The notes under the pieces: generated by a model | Databases searched by the model: none | The model's input: only the letters and a program-made list of their open reading frames with translations | Told to the model about the DNA's origin: nothing | Part shown: piece after piece, positions 1 to 7,213 of the stretch | Position numbering within the stretch: the first letter of the stretch is position 1 | Layout of the letters: the number at the start of each line of letters is the position of its first letter | Program-made: the position numbers and the translations under genes | Origin: JAJPXC01 sp964517875 | Lineage (GTDB): Bacteria; Bacteroidota; Bacteroidia; Bacteroidales; Muribaculaceae | DNA: 18,269 bases | Assembly (NCBI GenBank): GCA_964517875.1 | Contig: CAZFEU010000047.1 | Coordinates: 1-18,269, forward strand | Direction of reading: 5' to 3'

Positions 1-241
1 AGAGTGAGGGGGCCTTTCATCAACTGAACTTTCGCACTTCGGTTTTTAATTTATGCACATGAAAATCAAAGTAAGTAATAAGTAACCGGTGGGATTATCG
101 CTATGGAATGTTGGCGAACAACCAACTTCACAAAATCAGCATTACCATGGTGCGACCTCTCCGAAGCCGGGGGATTGAGGAGGGTCGTGCGTGACCTATG
201 GCCGCGCTCGCTACCCTGAGCTTGCCATAGGCTAAACTAAT

Positions 242-354
242 GCTCCGCGATGCGGAGCTAACGCTATGCGGTTTTTTTGCGTGAGCGGAGTAGCCGCTGA
301 TGGCTCGGCGTCCGAGCGCATGTGTTAGCACACGATAAGCTCGGCATCGCGAGC
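242..354. repeat. Cluster of short hairpins in non-coding DNA
   Basis: Several unrelated short palindromes follow each other. One is 242-258 (GCTCCGC, loop GAT, GCGGAGC). Another is 303-317 (GCTCGG, loop CGT, CCGAGC). A third is 321-332 (TGTG, loop TTAG, CACA), and an imperfect one lies at 339-354. A T-run at 271-277 follows the first. The stems differ in sequence but share size and tiny loops, as in REP-type repeats. I see no gene in 1-707: the open frames there run through the palindromes. The first 240 bases hold nothing I can name. Confidence 0.6.
247..271 (+). repeat. 25-base module, copy 1
   Basis: A 25-base module recurs in the same orientation at 8443-8467 with 23 of 25 bases the same. 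It contains GCGATGCGGAGC followed by ACGCTATGCGG (ACGCTACGCGG in the other copy). Both copies sit next to a copy of the ~190-base compound palindrome. Confidence 0.7.
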
Positions 355-456
355 GCAGTCATAGGATGGAATCACGCCCCACCTCTCAGATCGGCGTAGC
401 CGGGCGTCTACGCCCACGCCACGCCCGACAGGTGGTAATATAGGCGCCCCGCGATG

Positions 457-646
457 TGGGTGGCATAGCCACCCAATATGGTAGCCGTGGGTGCAACCCA
501 CGGAATAGGTTATAGCGTTGTCATTAACCGATTTATCGGTCAAATGGCCGAAATTATTCGACCAATCTTTGGTCGTTTTGTGGGGACAATATCACGAATC
601 CGTGGGTTCGTCACCCACGGCTACAATTATTTCGTGGCTACGCCAC
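457..646 (+). repeat. Compound palindromic repeat element, copy 1
   Basis: A ~190-base element made of nested hairpins. The outer arms are GTGGCATAGCCAC and GTGGCTACGCCAC. Next inwards are inverted CCGTGGGT-type hairpins at 485-503 and 600-620, then ACCGATTTATCGGT (527-540) and CGACCAATCTTTGGTCG (559-575). The two ends are inverted repeats of each other. A clearly related copy lies in inverse orientation at 8243-8428; aligned by eye, most differences fall in loops. It may be a MITE, a REP/BIME-like unit or an RNA-forming element. It encodes no transposase. Confidence 0.8.
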
Positions 647-707
647 TTCCCCAGCTATATAAACTTCAAAGTATAGGGTTGTACCCCGGCGCAGCACTCA
701 GGGCACT

Positions 708-1172
708 TTATTGTCGGGAGGTGATGGGGATTTCGCGATGGATAGAGTGGTCGAGCGAAATCAGCGTCTCAGTACCAGTCACACCTTTGATGTTTTGGAT
801 TTTATCATTCAGTAGCTCCATAAGATGCTCATTATCACGAGCAAACAGCTTGATAAGCATTGTATATGGGCCTGTGGTGAAGTGGCATTCAACTATCTCG
901 GGAATTTTCTCAAGCTCAGGCACTACCTCGCGATAGAGCGCTCCTCGCTCAAGGTTGACTCCGATATATGTGCATGTGCTGAAGCCCAGTATTTTTGGAT
1001 TGACATTATAACCCGAACCTGTGATGACGTTCATGTCGATCATGCGCTGTATGCGCTGATGGATGGCCGCACGCGACACTCCACACTCAACGGCGATGTC
1101 CTTGGAAGCAATGCGCGCATTGCGTATGATGATGTCAAGAATACGTCGGTCGAGATTATCTATTTTTTCCAT
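708..1172 (-). CDS. Lrp/AsnC family transcriptional regulator
   Basis: A 154-residue protein with the layout of a single Lrp/AsnC regulator. The N-terminal helix-turn-helix (about residues 23-46, SKDIAVECGVSRAAIHQRI) opens with the family pattern LDRRILDIIIRNAR. The C-terminal RAM/AsnC ligand-sensing domain includes VECHFTTGPYTMLIKLFARD. Such proteins bind DNA as dimers or octamers and usually respond to amino acids; the ligand cannot be read here. The frame is open 14 codons further upstream, but I chose the ATG at 1172 because a TATATTTG promoter element lies between the two possible starts and because MEKIDNLDRRIL matches the usual family beginning. It is divergent from the yhcG-like gene. 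No obvious effector gene is next to it. Confidence 0.9.
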   Translation of the reverse strand: MEKIDNLDRRILDIIIRNARIASKDIAVECGVSRAAIHQRIQRMIDMNVITGSGYNVNPKILGFSTCTYIGVNLERGALYREVVPELEKIPEIVECHFTTGPYTMLIKLFARDNEHLMELLNDKIQNIKGVTGTETLISLDHSIHREIPITSRQ

Positions 1173-1203
1173 GTTTTTGCAATCTATTTTAGCGAAATCC
1201 GCG

Positions 1204-1231
1204 CAAATATACACATAATTTTTGAGAACAA
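1204..1231 (-). promoter_or_regulatory. Probable promoter of the Lrp/AsnC gene
   Basis: Read on the minus strand, TTG, 17 bases, then TATATTTG, matching the Bacteroidetes -7 consensus TAnnTTTG. Transcription would begin around 1195, downstream of the alternative ATG at 1214, which supports the start at 1172. The spacer is 2-3 bases shorter than at the clearest promoters of this window, so confidence is moderate. Confidence 0.5.
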
Positions 1232-1289
1232 TAGCAATTTTCCATAATTTCCACCATTCTTTTACCCAAAGGCTCGGTGCGACATCGCC

Positions 1290-1321
1290 ACCACGCAGTG
1301 GTAAAGAGCCGTCACACGGCT
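1290..1321. repeat. Two small perfect hairpins upstream of the yhcG-like gene
   Basis: ACCAC-GCA-GTGGT (1290-1302) and AGCCGT-CAC-ACGGCT (1307-1321) stand next to each other, in the same style as the hairpin clusters at 240-646 and 8190-8470. They lie in the open frame upstream of the chosen yhcG start, an argument against that upstream stretch being coding. Confidence 0.5.
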
Positions 1322-1398
1322 GAAGGGCTGCTCTCTCAGTATTTTGATGTGGTTGCCCCTATTTTTTCCAGAAATGCGCGAAGTCTCACAAAATCTAT

Positions 1399-1406
1399 TA
1401 CTTTTG
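1399..1406 (+). promoter_or_regulatory. Possible -7 element of the yhcG-like gene
   Basis: TACTTTTG fits TAnnTTTG and is about 50 bases before the chosen ATG at 1457. No TTTG element is seen at the expected distance upstream, so this is tentative. Confidence 0.35.
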
Positions 1407-1456
1407 CACGTAGAGCAAATCTATCTGATATAGACCAATCCATCATTAGAACACTT

Positions 1457-2506
1457 ATGGCAAACGATAAATCCCTAATTTCAATTCCACAAGATTTTTT
1501 TGGAGATGTTCGAGAGATTATTGAAAATGGCCGCAAACAAGCTTACGCGGCTGCAAGTACTTTATCTCTTACTACATATTGGCACATAGGGCAACGTATC
1601 GTTGAGGAAGAACAGAAAGGGAATAGTCGCGCTGATTACGGTTCCCGACTGATAGCCGGACTTGCCGAAAATCTTAGAAAGGAATATGGTTCAAGCTACA
1701 ACAAGCGCAATCTTGACTATTTCAGGAAATTCTATCTGTTATTCAAGGATATACAGATTGTGAACGAGCTCGTTCACAATCTTACATGGACACATATCCG
1801 CCGATTGCTCTCTGTCACAAATCCTGTTGCGCGTCAATGGTATCTTACCCAGGCGGCTAAAGATATGTGGAGCACAACGACGCTTGACCGTAACATCTCA
1901 TCGCAATATTTTGAACGTCGTTTGGCAGAGCAACGCGAAAATCCTACCGATAATTTGCCTGAGGCTGTTGCGCTATACAACGACACCGACCCTCTGGAAT
2001 ATATTAAAAATCCGACTGTCGCCGAATTTATGGGCTTTCGTCGCGACACGAAATTCAGCGAGAGTGACCTTGAACAAGCTTTGATTGATAATCTGGAGCA
2101 GTTTATACTTGAACTTGGTAAAGGTTTTGCTTTCGTTGAACGACAGCAGCACATCACTACCCAAATAGACGATTTTTATATTGACCTTGTGTTCTATAAT
2201 TACCGTATGAAGCGGTTTGTAATTTTTGAGCTGAAAACGCACAAAATGCAGCATACTGACATAGGGCAGCTTGATATGTACGTTAGAATGTACGATGATT
2301 TTGTAAAGGGTGAAGATGATTATCCTACAATTGGTGTTCTTCTATGCACCGACACCGATTCTACCATCGCTAAATATTCCGTTCTTAACGATAGCAATCA
2401 GTTGTTTGCCGCCAAGTTTATGACATATATGCCCACCGAAGAAGAATTGAGAAGCGAAATTGAGCGCCAAAAACAATTCTTTCTCGAACATCATAAGAAC
2501 AAATAA
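1457..2506 (+). CDS. YhcG-like PDDEXK nuclease domain protein (DUF1016)
   Basis: A 349-residue protein with the two-part layout of the YhcG/DUF1016 family. The N-terminal helical domain is seen as YWHIGQRIVEEEQKG, YGSRLIAGLAENL and the NLTWTHIRRLLSV stretch. The C-terminal PDDEXK nuclease fold shows DFYIDLVFYN (Asp about 243), then VIFELK (Glu258, Lys260) and GQLDMYV. Catalytic residues look intact, so an active DNA nuclease is plausible. Family members occur as lone accessory genes and in defence or restriction contexts. The frame is open 60 codons upstream to 1277, but that part covers hairpins and a TAnnTTTG-like element and does not resemble the family. The gene is more AT-rich than the operon next to it, suggesting transfer. 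It converges with the terminase gene. Confidence 0.88.
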   Translation: MANDKSLISIPQDFFGDVREIIENGRKQAYAAASTLSLTTYWHIGQRIVEEEQKGNSRADYGSRLIAGLAENLRKEYGSSYNKRNLDYFRKFYLLFKDIQIVNELVHNLTWTHIRRLLSVTNPVARQWYLTQAAKDMWSTTTLDRNISSQYFERRLAEQRENPTDNLPEAVALYNDTDPLEYIKNPTVAEFMGFRRDTKFSESDLEQALIDNLEQFILELGKGFAFVERQQHITTQIDDFYIDLVFYNYRMKRFVIFELKTHKMQHTDIGQLDMYVRMYDDFVKGEDDYPTIGVLLCTDTDSTIAKYSVLNDSNQLFAAKFMTYMPTEEELRSEIERQKQFFLEHHKNK

Positions 2507-2542
2507 CAATGTACTGACTGCCGCGAAACGCCCACTGCCTAA

Positions 2543-2570
2543 GGCTCAATTTTTCAAAAAATTATGAGCC
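2543..2570. terminator. Hairpin between convergent genes
   Basis: GGCTCA and TGAGCC flank an AT-rich inner stem (ATTTTT, C, AAAAAAT). The hairpin lies 37 bases after the yhcG-like stop, between the two converging genes. Its A/T-rich core could serve either strand, but there is no long T-run outside the stem, so the terminator call is moderate. Confidence 0.45.
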
Positions 2571-2693
2571 GATACAAACATGAATATCTTGAAGCATCGC
2601 ATCAATCTTACCTGGAGGTTGGTGTGACACCGTCTGAAGGCGCACACGCATCATTGAGTTGGCACATATTTGCATCTCATTGCGTATAACACC

Positions 2694-2724
2694 TTTCAAA
2701 GGTAGCTGGTGGTCACCTTTGAAA
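2694..2724. terminator. 10-bp inverted repeat downstream of the terminase gene
   Basis: TTTCAAAGGT (2694-2703) and ACCTTTGAAA (2715-2724) form a perfect 10-bp stem with an 11-base loop, 21 bases past the terminase stop. No T-run follows on the minus strand. It may end or stabilise the phage-like transcript; the function is not proven. The rest of 2507-2745 shows no gene I can support. Confidence 0.4.
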
Positions 2725-2745
2725 AGAAAATGAAGTGATGTGGGG

Positions 2746-4605
2746 TCAAAAAGCTGTGAGCGGGGGAAGGGGACCGGCCTGGCAGCTGCGGCGAGCTTCG
2801 TCGCTGGCCACAAACAGGGCGATGGCGCGGGTCATCAGGCAGTCGTCGTGACATCCATGTCGGGCGGCGTACGAGCCGTTGGGAAGCTGCTCGTAGGTGA
2901 GCAGCTCGTTGACTGTGCAGGTGTCGCGTTCCACATATCCATGCTCGCGCACCATCTCGATCAGACGGTCGATCACCATCCCCTTGGTGGAGCGGTTGGT
3001 GTGAAAACCTATGCGCGTGGTTGTACTTCCCGTAACGGTGTCGTAAGAATGGCGCAGATACAGGTTAGAATAGCAGTTGCGCAAGTTGGTGAGCAAGTAG
3101 AGCGAATCGCCACCATTCTCTGTCTCGAGCGTGTTTGACTCCACTACCAGCAGGGCTTCATTGTACCAGCCTGCTATTTTCGCAGCTTTACGCGTAAGTA
3201 GGTCGTGGTCGATATGCCCACGCCATTGCGCCACCACCTCGGGGCGTGGACCGGTGTGGTCGAGCACCGCTATCACCGACCAGTCGCTCGAGCGCGAGCG
3301 TCCGCCCACATCGACAGCCGCCACATAGCGGTGACCCACTTGTGGAGTGGCCCACAAGCTCAGACACCCCAGGGAATCGTCGGCAAACTCCCCACCATCA
3401 CCGAGTTCACCTATTCTCGGCTGGCGGCAGTCGGCACGCATAGCTTCGACATGTGCGGCATCAAACACGTTATTGCCCGTGTTGGTGAAAGCTTCATCCT
3501 CGTTGGTGGGATACTCTGCCTGCATCATGGCGTGGCTGCAATATTCCTTACGCTTATTATGGTACCATTTGAGGCTGTCGAGGGTGATGGCATCGGTTGA
3601 TTCCCAGAGATTACGCTCATAAGCGTCAAGTGATTCCCACAGTGCCGGAAGCTCAGCGCGCGTGGTCGGCTCGCTATAAATCTCGATTTCGTACCACGGC
3701 ACGAATATGGGGTGTTTGTCGCTCTTCCCCTCGCGGGAGCGAAGCCACTCCTGATGGAAGAAGTTGCCCACTCCGTTGGCCGTCGACTCCATGACTATCA
3801 ACGTGTAGGGTGCACGCGCTATGGCACCGCAGATTGTACGGATGAAATCGGTGGGGTCTTTGCGGATTGTTGCCGGCCAGAAAGCCACTTCGCTCAGGTG
3901 AGCCATAGCGAAGTCGGATCCGCGGGCCGAATCCTGGTTCTCGGCCGAAGCAAGTGTCACGCGGCATCCCCGACCCACGATTTCGCGCACGTTGGCCGAA
4001 CGCTCGTAAGGCACGAATTTCGGAGCCGTGTCGCCCTCTCCATCCCAGAGTTCGCGGGGATACCGGGAAAGCATCTTGGTATACATCCCGCGGATATTGG
4101 CGGCGGAGTCCTTCACATGCGCGCATATCAACGAATGCCAGTTGCGCTGACAGCAGCTTTGAATCCATGCCATGTAAAGCTGCACCAAGGTTGATCCTCC
4201 CCACTGGCGCGCCTTAAGGATGATAAGGCGCATGGGGCGGTTGGCGCGACGGTCAGACTCAAGCACCTCCACCACCCTGCGCTGTGGAGCATTGAGTATA
4301 AACCGGGAGTCACACCCGCTGATTTTATCCTTGATTGTGACGCAGCGCCACGCCCAGAAGTAGAAGTCATGCCTACAGCGAAGCATATCGAAGTCGCTGA
4401 GACTTATCCGGGCAGAGTATAGCGGGTCGCAGGTCATCGATAACGGCACCCTCACCCTATGGCCATCGGGAGCGGTCACATCAGTACGCAAGGCATCATC
4501 CGGGCAACCCTGACCCGTGGCGGGGTCGAAGCCAACCATCCTTAGCTCTTTGCGCCTACAGTGCTCGGCCCAGATTTTATCGTAATCACAGGTAATGAGT
4601 TTCAT
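2746..4605 (-). CDS. Phage terminase large subunit (TerL), complete
   Basis: A 619-residue protein with both TerL domains. The ATPase has a Walker A-type loop LKARQWGGST (130-139), a Walker B-type HLSEVAFW (236-243) and the coupling motif VMESTANG (271-278). The RNase H-like nuclease has AAVDVGGRS (Asp432), LLVVESN (Glu489) and HDD (587-588), the acidic residues needed to cut DNA. In phages TerL drives DNA into proheads and cuts it at the end of packaging. All key residues are present, so the gene is not a decayed relic. Its start overlaps the stop of the upstream 807-residue gene by 4 bases (ATGA), implying translational coupling. No small terminase, portal, protease or capsid gene follows. 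Base composition is like the core genes, which suggests long residence. Confidence 0.93.
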   Translation of the reverse strand: MKLITCDYDKIWAEHCRRKELRMVGFDPATGQGCPDDALRTDVTAPDGHRVRVPLSMTCDPLYSARISLSDFDMLRCRHDFYFWAWRCVTIKDKISGCDSRFILNAPQRRVVEVLESDRRANRPMRLIILKARQWGGSTLVQLYMAWIQSCCQRNWHSLICAHVKDSAANIRGMYTKMLSRYPRELWDGEGDTAPKFVPYERSANVREIVGRGCRVTLASAENQDSARGSDFAMAHLSEVAFWPATIRKDPTDFIRTICGAIARAPYTLIVMESTANGVGNFFHQEWLRSREGKSDKHPIFVPWYEIEIYSEPTTRAELPALWESLDAYERNLWESTDAITLDSLKWYHNKRKEYCSHAMMQAEYPTNEDEAFTNTGNNVFDAAHVEAMRADCRQPRIGELGDGGEFADDSLGCLSLWATPQVGHRYVAAVDVGGRSRSSDWSVIAVLDHTGPRPEVVAQWRGHIDHDLLTRKAAKIAGWYNEALLVVESNTLETENGGDSLYLLTNLRNCYSNLYLRHSYDTVTGSTTTRIGFHTNRSTKGMVIDRLIEMVREHGYVERDTCTVNELLTYEQLPNGSYAARHGCHDDCLMTRAIALFVASDEARRSCQAGPLPPLTAF

Positions 4606-7025
4606 TGCTGGATGATAGTGTCAGCGCTCACCTGTGCGCTGATTTCTAAGTGAATATACTTGCGGCGAGGGCGGAGGAACGCAATACGGGGGTTTGACAC
4701 ATTTTTACCCTTAACCGCTGCTTTCAGCAGGCGCGATGCCTCAGGCGCCGCAGCGCCACCCTGTGGCATAAGGTGATTAGTGCCTATCACATCGACAGTG
4801 GCTTCGACCTGCTCGCCGGCGATGGGCACCTCCACGATGTCTACCCCACAATAGCGGGTGTGTAACTGTGGAGACTCCTGACGAGTGGCAAGCTCGATAG
4901 AAATCAGCGCTTCGCTCCATTGCGTGGCATCGGTTGGCGCTATGCGGCGCAATCCATGCGAATCGGTGATATACAGATTGTTGCCATCGCTCCATAACGA
5001 TGAGCCCGAGCATTTTCTACGCGATATGCACTGCTGCGCTGGATGATAAACCCGCACATCACCAGTGATGGTGAGCATCCATAGCTCACCTCCGTAGGCC
5101 GACGTCCAGCCCAAAGAGCGGGCCGTGATGTCGGTCATCAGCACCTTTACCTTTGCGCCCTCGATGCGTAGCAGCGAGCCGCCCGCTACAGCGTAGCAGC
5201 ACTCTGGGCCAACGGTGAAACAACCGGCGGTGGTGACGCCGCGGCGCTCGATTAGCGACGCTCTCACCACCATCGATGTATCCGTGCTGGTAGTCACCAG
5301 GGTGATGCCATCAGCCGATGCCAGATAAAAGTGTGGATTGCCCGACATAAAGCCCGAAGATGTGTAGCTGGCTGCCTGAATCTCCCTGATTGACGATGGC
5401 GCCACACGCTTGAGATGTACCAGCGACAGAGGCGACGAAGCGGGGCCACAAGCTATGTAGCCGTCATAGGCCACTGTGGTCAGTGTCGACTCCGGGGAGA
5501 TCCACCCGGTGGAATTGGCTGCAAAGCCCCAGGGCTGAAGCGTGGGATGGAGATAGTAGGCGAAATCGGACAGCGGTACACCCTTCATTGGCAGTTCGTA
5601 GCGTGAGAAGCGTCCGGTGGGAGAATAGTAAAATATGGTCATCTTCACCGCATCGGCCGACGGATAAGTGAGCAACGGATTGACCTGTAATGGGGCAGAC
5701 TCCTCGCCACTACCGCTCCACACCACCCGACGGCTATCATCCCCCATGGTCACCACTATGTCTGCACGCCATCCACCGGGGACGGCCGACAGCTGGGAGC
5801 ACATCGACTGTAGCGAGTGCCCGGCAAATGGCAGTAACCGGGGATTGGCATACACCATTGTGTCACCTTGACGCGCTATTGCTGTGGCCGTGAAGGTGTG
5901 GGGAAAGCTCAGTAGCTCGCTCCTGCCGGACGATGTGCCGTATTTTAGTGTTTTCATCATCGCATGGCTCTGCTCAATGGCATCGTCATCGACCATAATG
6001 TTCACCCTGTAACTTTCGCCGGGGGTAAGTCCGCCCGAAAATGGTTTGGGTATATAGTCCACAACCCACATCATCGACTCCGCACGCTCAAGCATCCTAC
6101 GCACCAGCCAACTGCGATGCTCGTTGCCGTCGGGGGTAGCGGAGGCACCGGGCAGGTTGTAATAGAGTTTCCCCGCCGAGGTGATGCGTCCGGAGCAGGT
6201 AAGGTTGAAGTTAAGGGGGTGAATCTGCGGCGAGGCAAGCACTTCAATCGCAGCGACACGATGAGCCCACGCCTCATCCTCCATAACCGTGGCAAGTAGC
6301 AACCCGGGGCGCCAGGCGTTGGCCGTGAAGGTGTGACCATTGCGCTGTGTACGAGTGGCATTCACATCGACATTAACCGTCGATGTGAGTTGGAATCCGC
6401 CGTTGGATACAAGCACCGGCGAAGATGCGTAAAGCACCCTGCCATGCCGGTCGAGCAGCCTGTAGCGCATCAGCGATGGCTGCACCATGTATCCACCCTG
6501 TGCGGCATCGGCCACTATACGCTGATATGCATCGATAGTCTCCGCAGTGATTGCCTTGGCATCGGCAGGTGTCAGTGGCCCCTCGCCATGGTCATATTCT
6601 CCATGAAGCTTCGCGGCTACGGTTGATACCTGGAATGTAGTGGTGGAGTGAGCAGTAATGGCTATGGCCGGGAATTGGGGCATATACCCCATGTCGAGCC
6701 AGGTGCCACCCGCTGCATCGTAGCTCACAAGATATGGACCCCGGTCGGTAAAGATGTAGATATCGCTGTCGTCGGCAGTGGCGCAGAAAATTGTGTCGTC
6801 AATGCTGATTTGTGCCTGACACATACCGGTAAGGGCATTGATGATAGTTACGGCCAACTCATTTTTCAACACCAGAGATGAACCCCCGGCATGGTGTATC
6901 TGACACAGCACCTCGCCCTGGTGTGAGGTATAGCGGCTTGGTATTCTTACTGGACGCAACAATGATGGATCCTGGGTGTCGGGAGCCAGATTAAGCGCCC
7001 CCTTGAGTATAGCATGGCAAGTCAT
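4602..7025 (-). CDS. Large uncharacterised protein coupled to TerL
   Basis: An 807-residue protein that I do not recognise. It has no signal peptide and no membrane segment. It is rich in beta-type stretches that look like propeller blades: SDIYIFTDRGPYLVSYD (about 87-103), FYLASADGITLV (about 568), CYAVAGGSLLRI (about 610), LWMLTITGDVRVYHP (about 648) and LYITDSHGLRRIAP (about 685). The blade reading is inference. The middle part (about 220-480) has no motif I can name. It is the first gene of a two-gene minus-strand operon with TerL, so a role in a phage-like particle (tail, fibre or structural) or in a domesticated packaging system is possible. It is intact, with composition similar to core genes. 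A cellular beta-propeller protein with an accidental phage neighbour cannot be excluded. Confidence 0.8.
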   Translation of the reverse strand: MTCHAILKGALNLAPDTQDPSLLRPVRIPSRYTSHQGEVLCQIHHAGGSSLVLKNELAVTIINALTGMCQAQISIDDTIFCATADDSDIYIFTDRGPYLVSYDAAGGTWLDMGYMPQFPAIAITAHSTTTFQVSTVAAKLHGEYDHGEGPLTPADAKAITAETIDAYQRIVADAAQGGYMVQPSLMRYRLLDRHGRVLYASSPVLVSNGGFQLTSTVNVDVNATRTQRNGHTFTANAWRPGLLLATVMEDEAWAHRVAAIEVLASPQIHPLNFNLTCSGRITSAGKLYYNLPGASATPDGNEHRSWLVRRMLERAESMMWVVDYIPKPFSGGLTPGESYRVNIMVDDDAIEQSHAMMKTLKYGTSSGRSELLSFPHTFTATAIARQGDTMVYANPRLLPFAGHSLQSMCSQLSAVPGGWRADIVVTMGDDSRRVVWSGSGEESAPLQVNPLLTYPSADAVKMTIFYYSPTGRFSRYELPMKGVPLSDFAYYLHPTLQPWGFAANSTGWISPESTLTTVAYDGYIACGPASSPLSLVHLKRVAPSSIREIQAASYTSSGFMSGNPHFYLASADGITLVTTSTDTSMVVRASLIERRGVTTAGCFTVGPECCYAVAGGSLLRIEGAKVKVLMTDITARSLGWTSAYGGELWMLTITGDVRVYHPAQQCISRRKCSGSSLWSDGNNLYITDSHGLRRIAPTDATQWSEALISIELATRQESPQLHTRYCGVDIVEVPIAGEQVEATVDVIGTNHLMPQGGAAAPEASRLLKAAVKGKNVSNPRIAFLRPRRKYIHLEISAQVSADTIIQQ

Positions 7026-7050
7026 AGTGGTGGGAGATATTTTTTTTGCG

Positions 7051-7058
7051 CAAAGTTA
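7051..7058 (-). promoter_or_regulatory. Possible -7 element of the phage-like operon
   Basis: On the minus strand TAACTTTG fits TAnnTTTG and lies 25 bases before the ATG at 7025. No TTTG element is seen 19-20 bases upstream, so this is a half-supported promoter. Confidence 0.4.
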
Positions 7059-7113
7059 TTTTACGGCTATCGGCCCGATATCCCTAAGAGTCCAAGGAGT
7101 TTTTAGAGTTGTT

Positions 7114-7144
7114 AGAGTTTACGCTGCGGTGCCGCGGCGCGGCT
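7114..7144 (+). repeat. 31-base direct repeat, left copy
   Basis: Identical over 31 bases to 8184-8214. It includes GAGTTTACGCTGCGG and the GC-rich palindromic core GCCGCGGC. The two copies flank the DUF3800 gene and the candidate small RNA. They could be recombination sites, the ends of a cassette, or two members of a dispersed repeat family. Confidence 0.85.
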
Positions 7145-7197
7145 ATCGGTGGATGCGGTTATCAAGGATTCACATAGAGGAAACTCCGTTATTTTCG

Positions 7198-7205
7198 TAC
7201 ATTTG
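7198..7205 (+). promoter_or_regulatory. -7 element directly before the DUF3800 start
   Basis: TACATTTG matches TAnnTTTG and ends 8 bases before the ATG at 7214. If used, the transcript would begin at or within a few bases of the start codon, giving a leaderless or nearly leaderless mRNA. No clear -33 element is seen. Confidence 0.45.
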
Positions 7206-7213
7206 CGGATAGA

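Noticed and set aside
1..20. Minus-strand ATG at position 20 running off the left edge
   Set aside because: Too short to judge, and no promoter or family signal.
128..543. Two minus-strand open frames (128-331 and 325-543)
   Set aside because: Composed of palindromic non-coding DNA, with low-complexity Arg/Ser-rich translation and no family likeness.
240..660. CRISPR array
   Set aside because: The hairpins have different sequences and irregular spacing. There is no constant repeat with regular spacers and no cas gene.
478..936. 152-codon open frame starting in the compound palindrome, with a similar start (MVAVG.HGIGY) in the inverted copy at 8220-8408
   Set aside because: The shared peptide only reflects the shared DNA repeat. 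The frame runs through hairpins and then antisense through the Lrp gene.
1277..1456. 60-codon in-frame extension of the yhcG-like gene
   Set aside because: The stretch contains two perfect hairpins and a TAnnTTTG-like element, and the family begins near MANDKSLISI.
2562..2813. 83-codon minus-strand frame overlapping the end of the terminase gene
   Set aside because: It begins inside terL in another frame, crosses the 10-bp hairpin at 2694-2724, and resembles no family.
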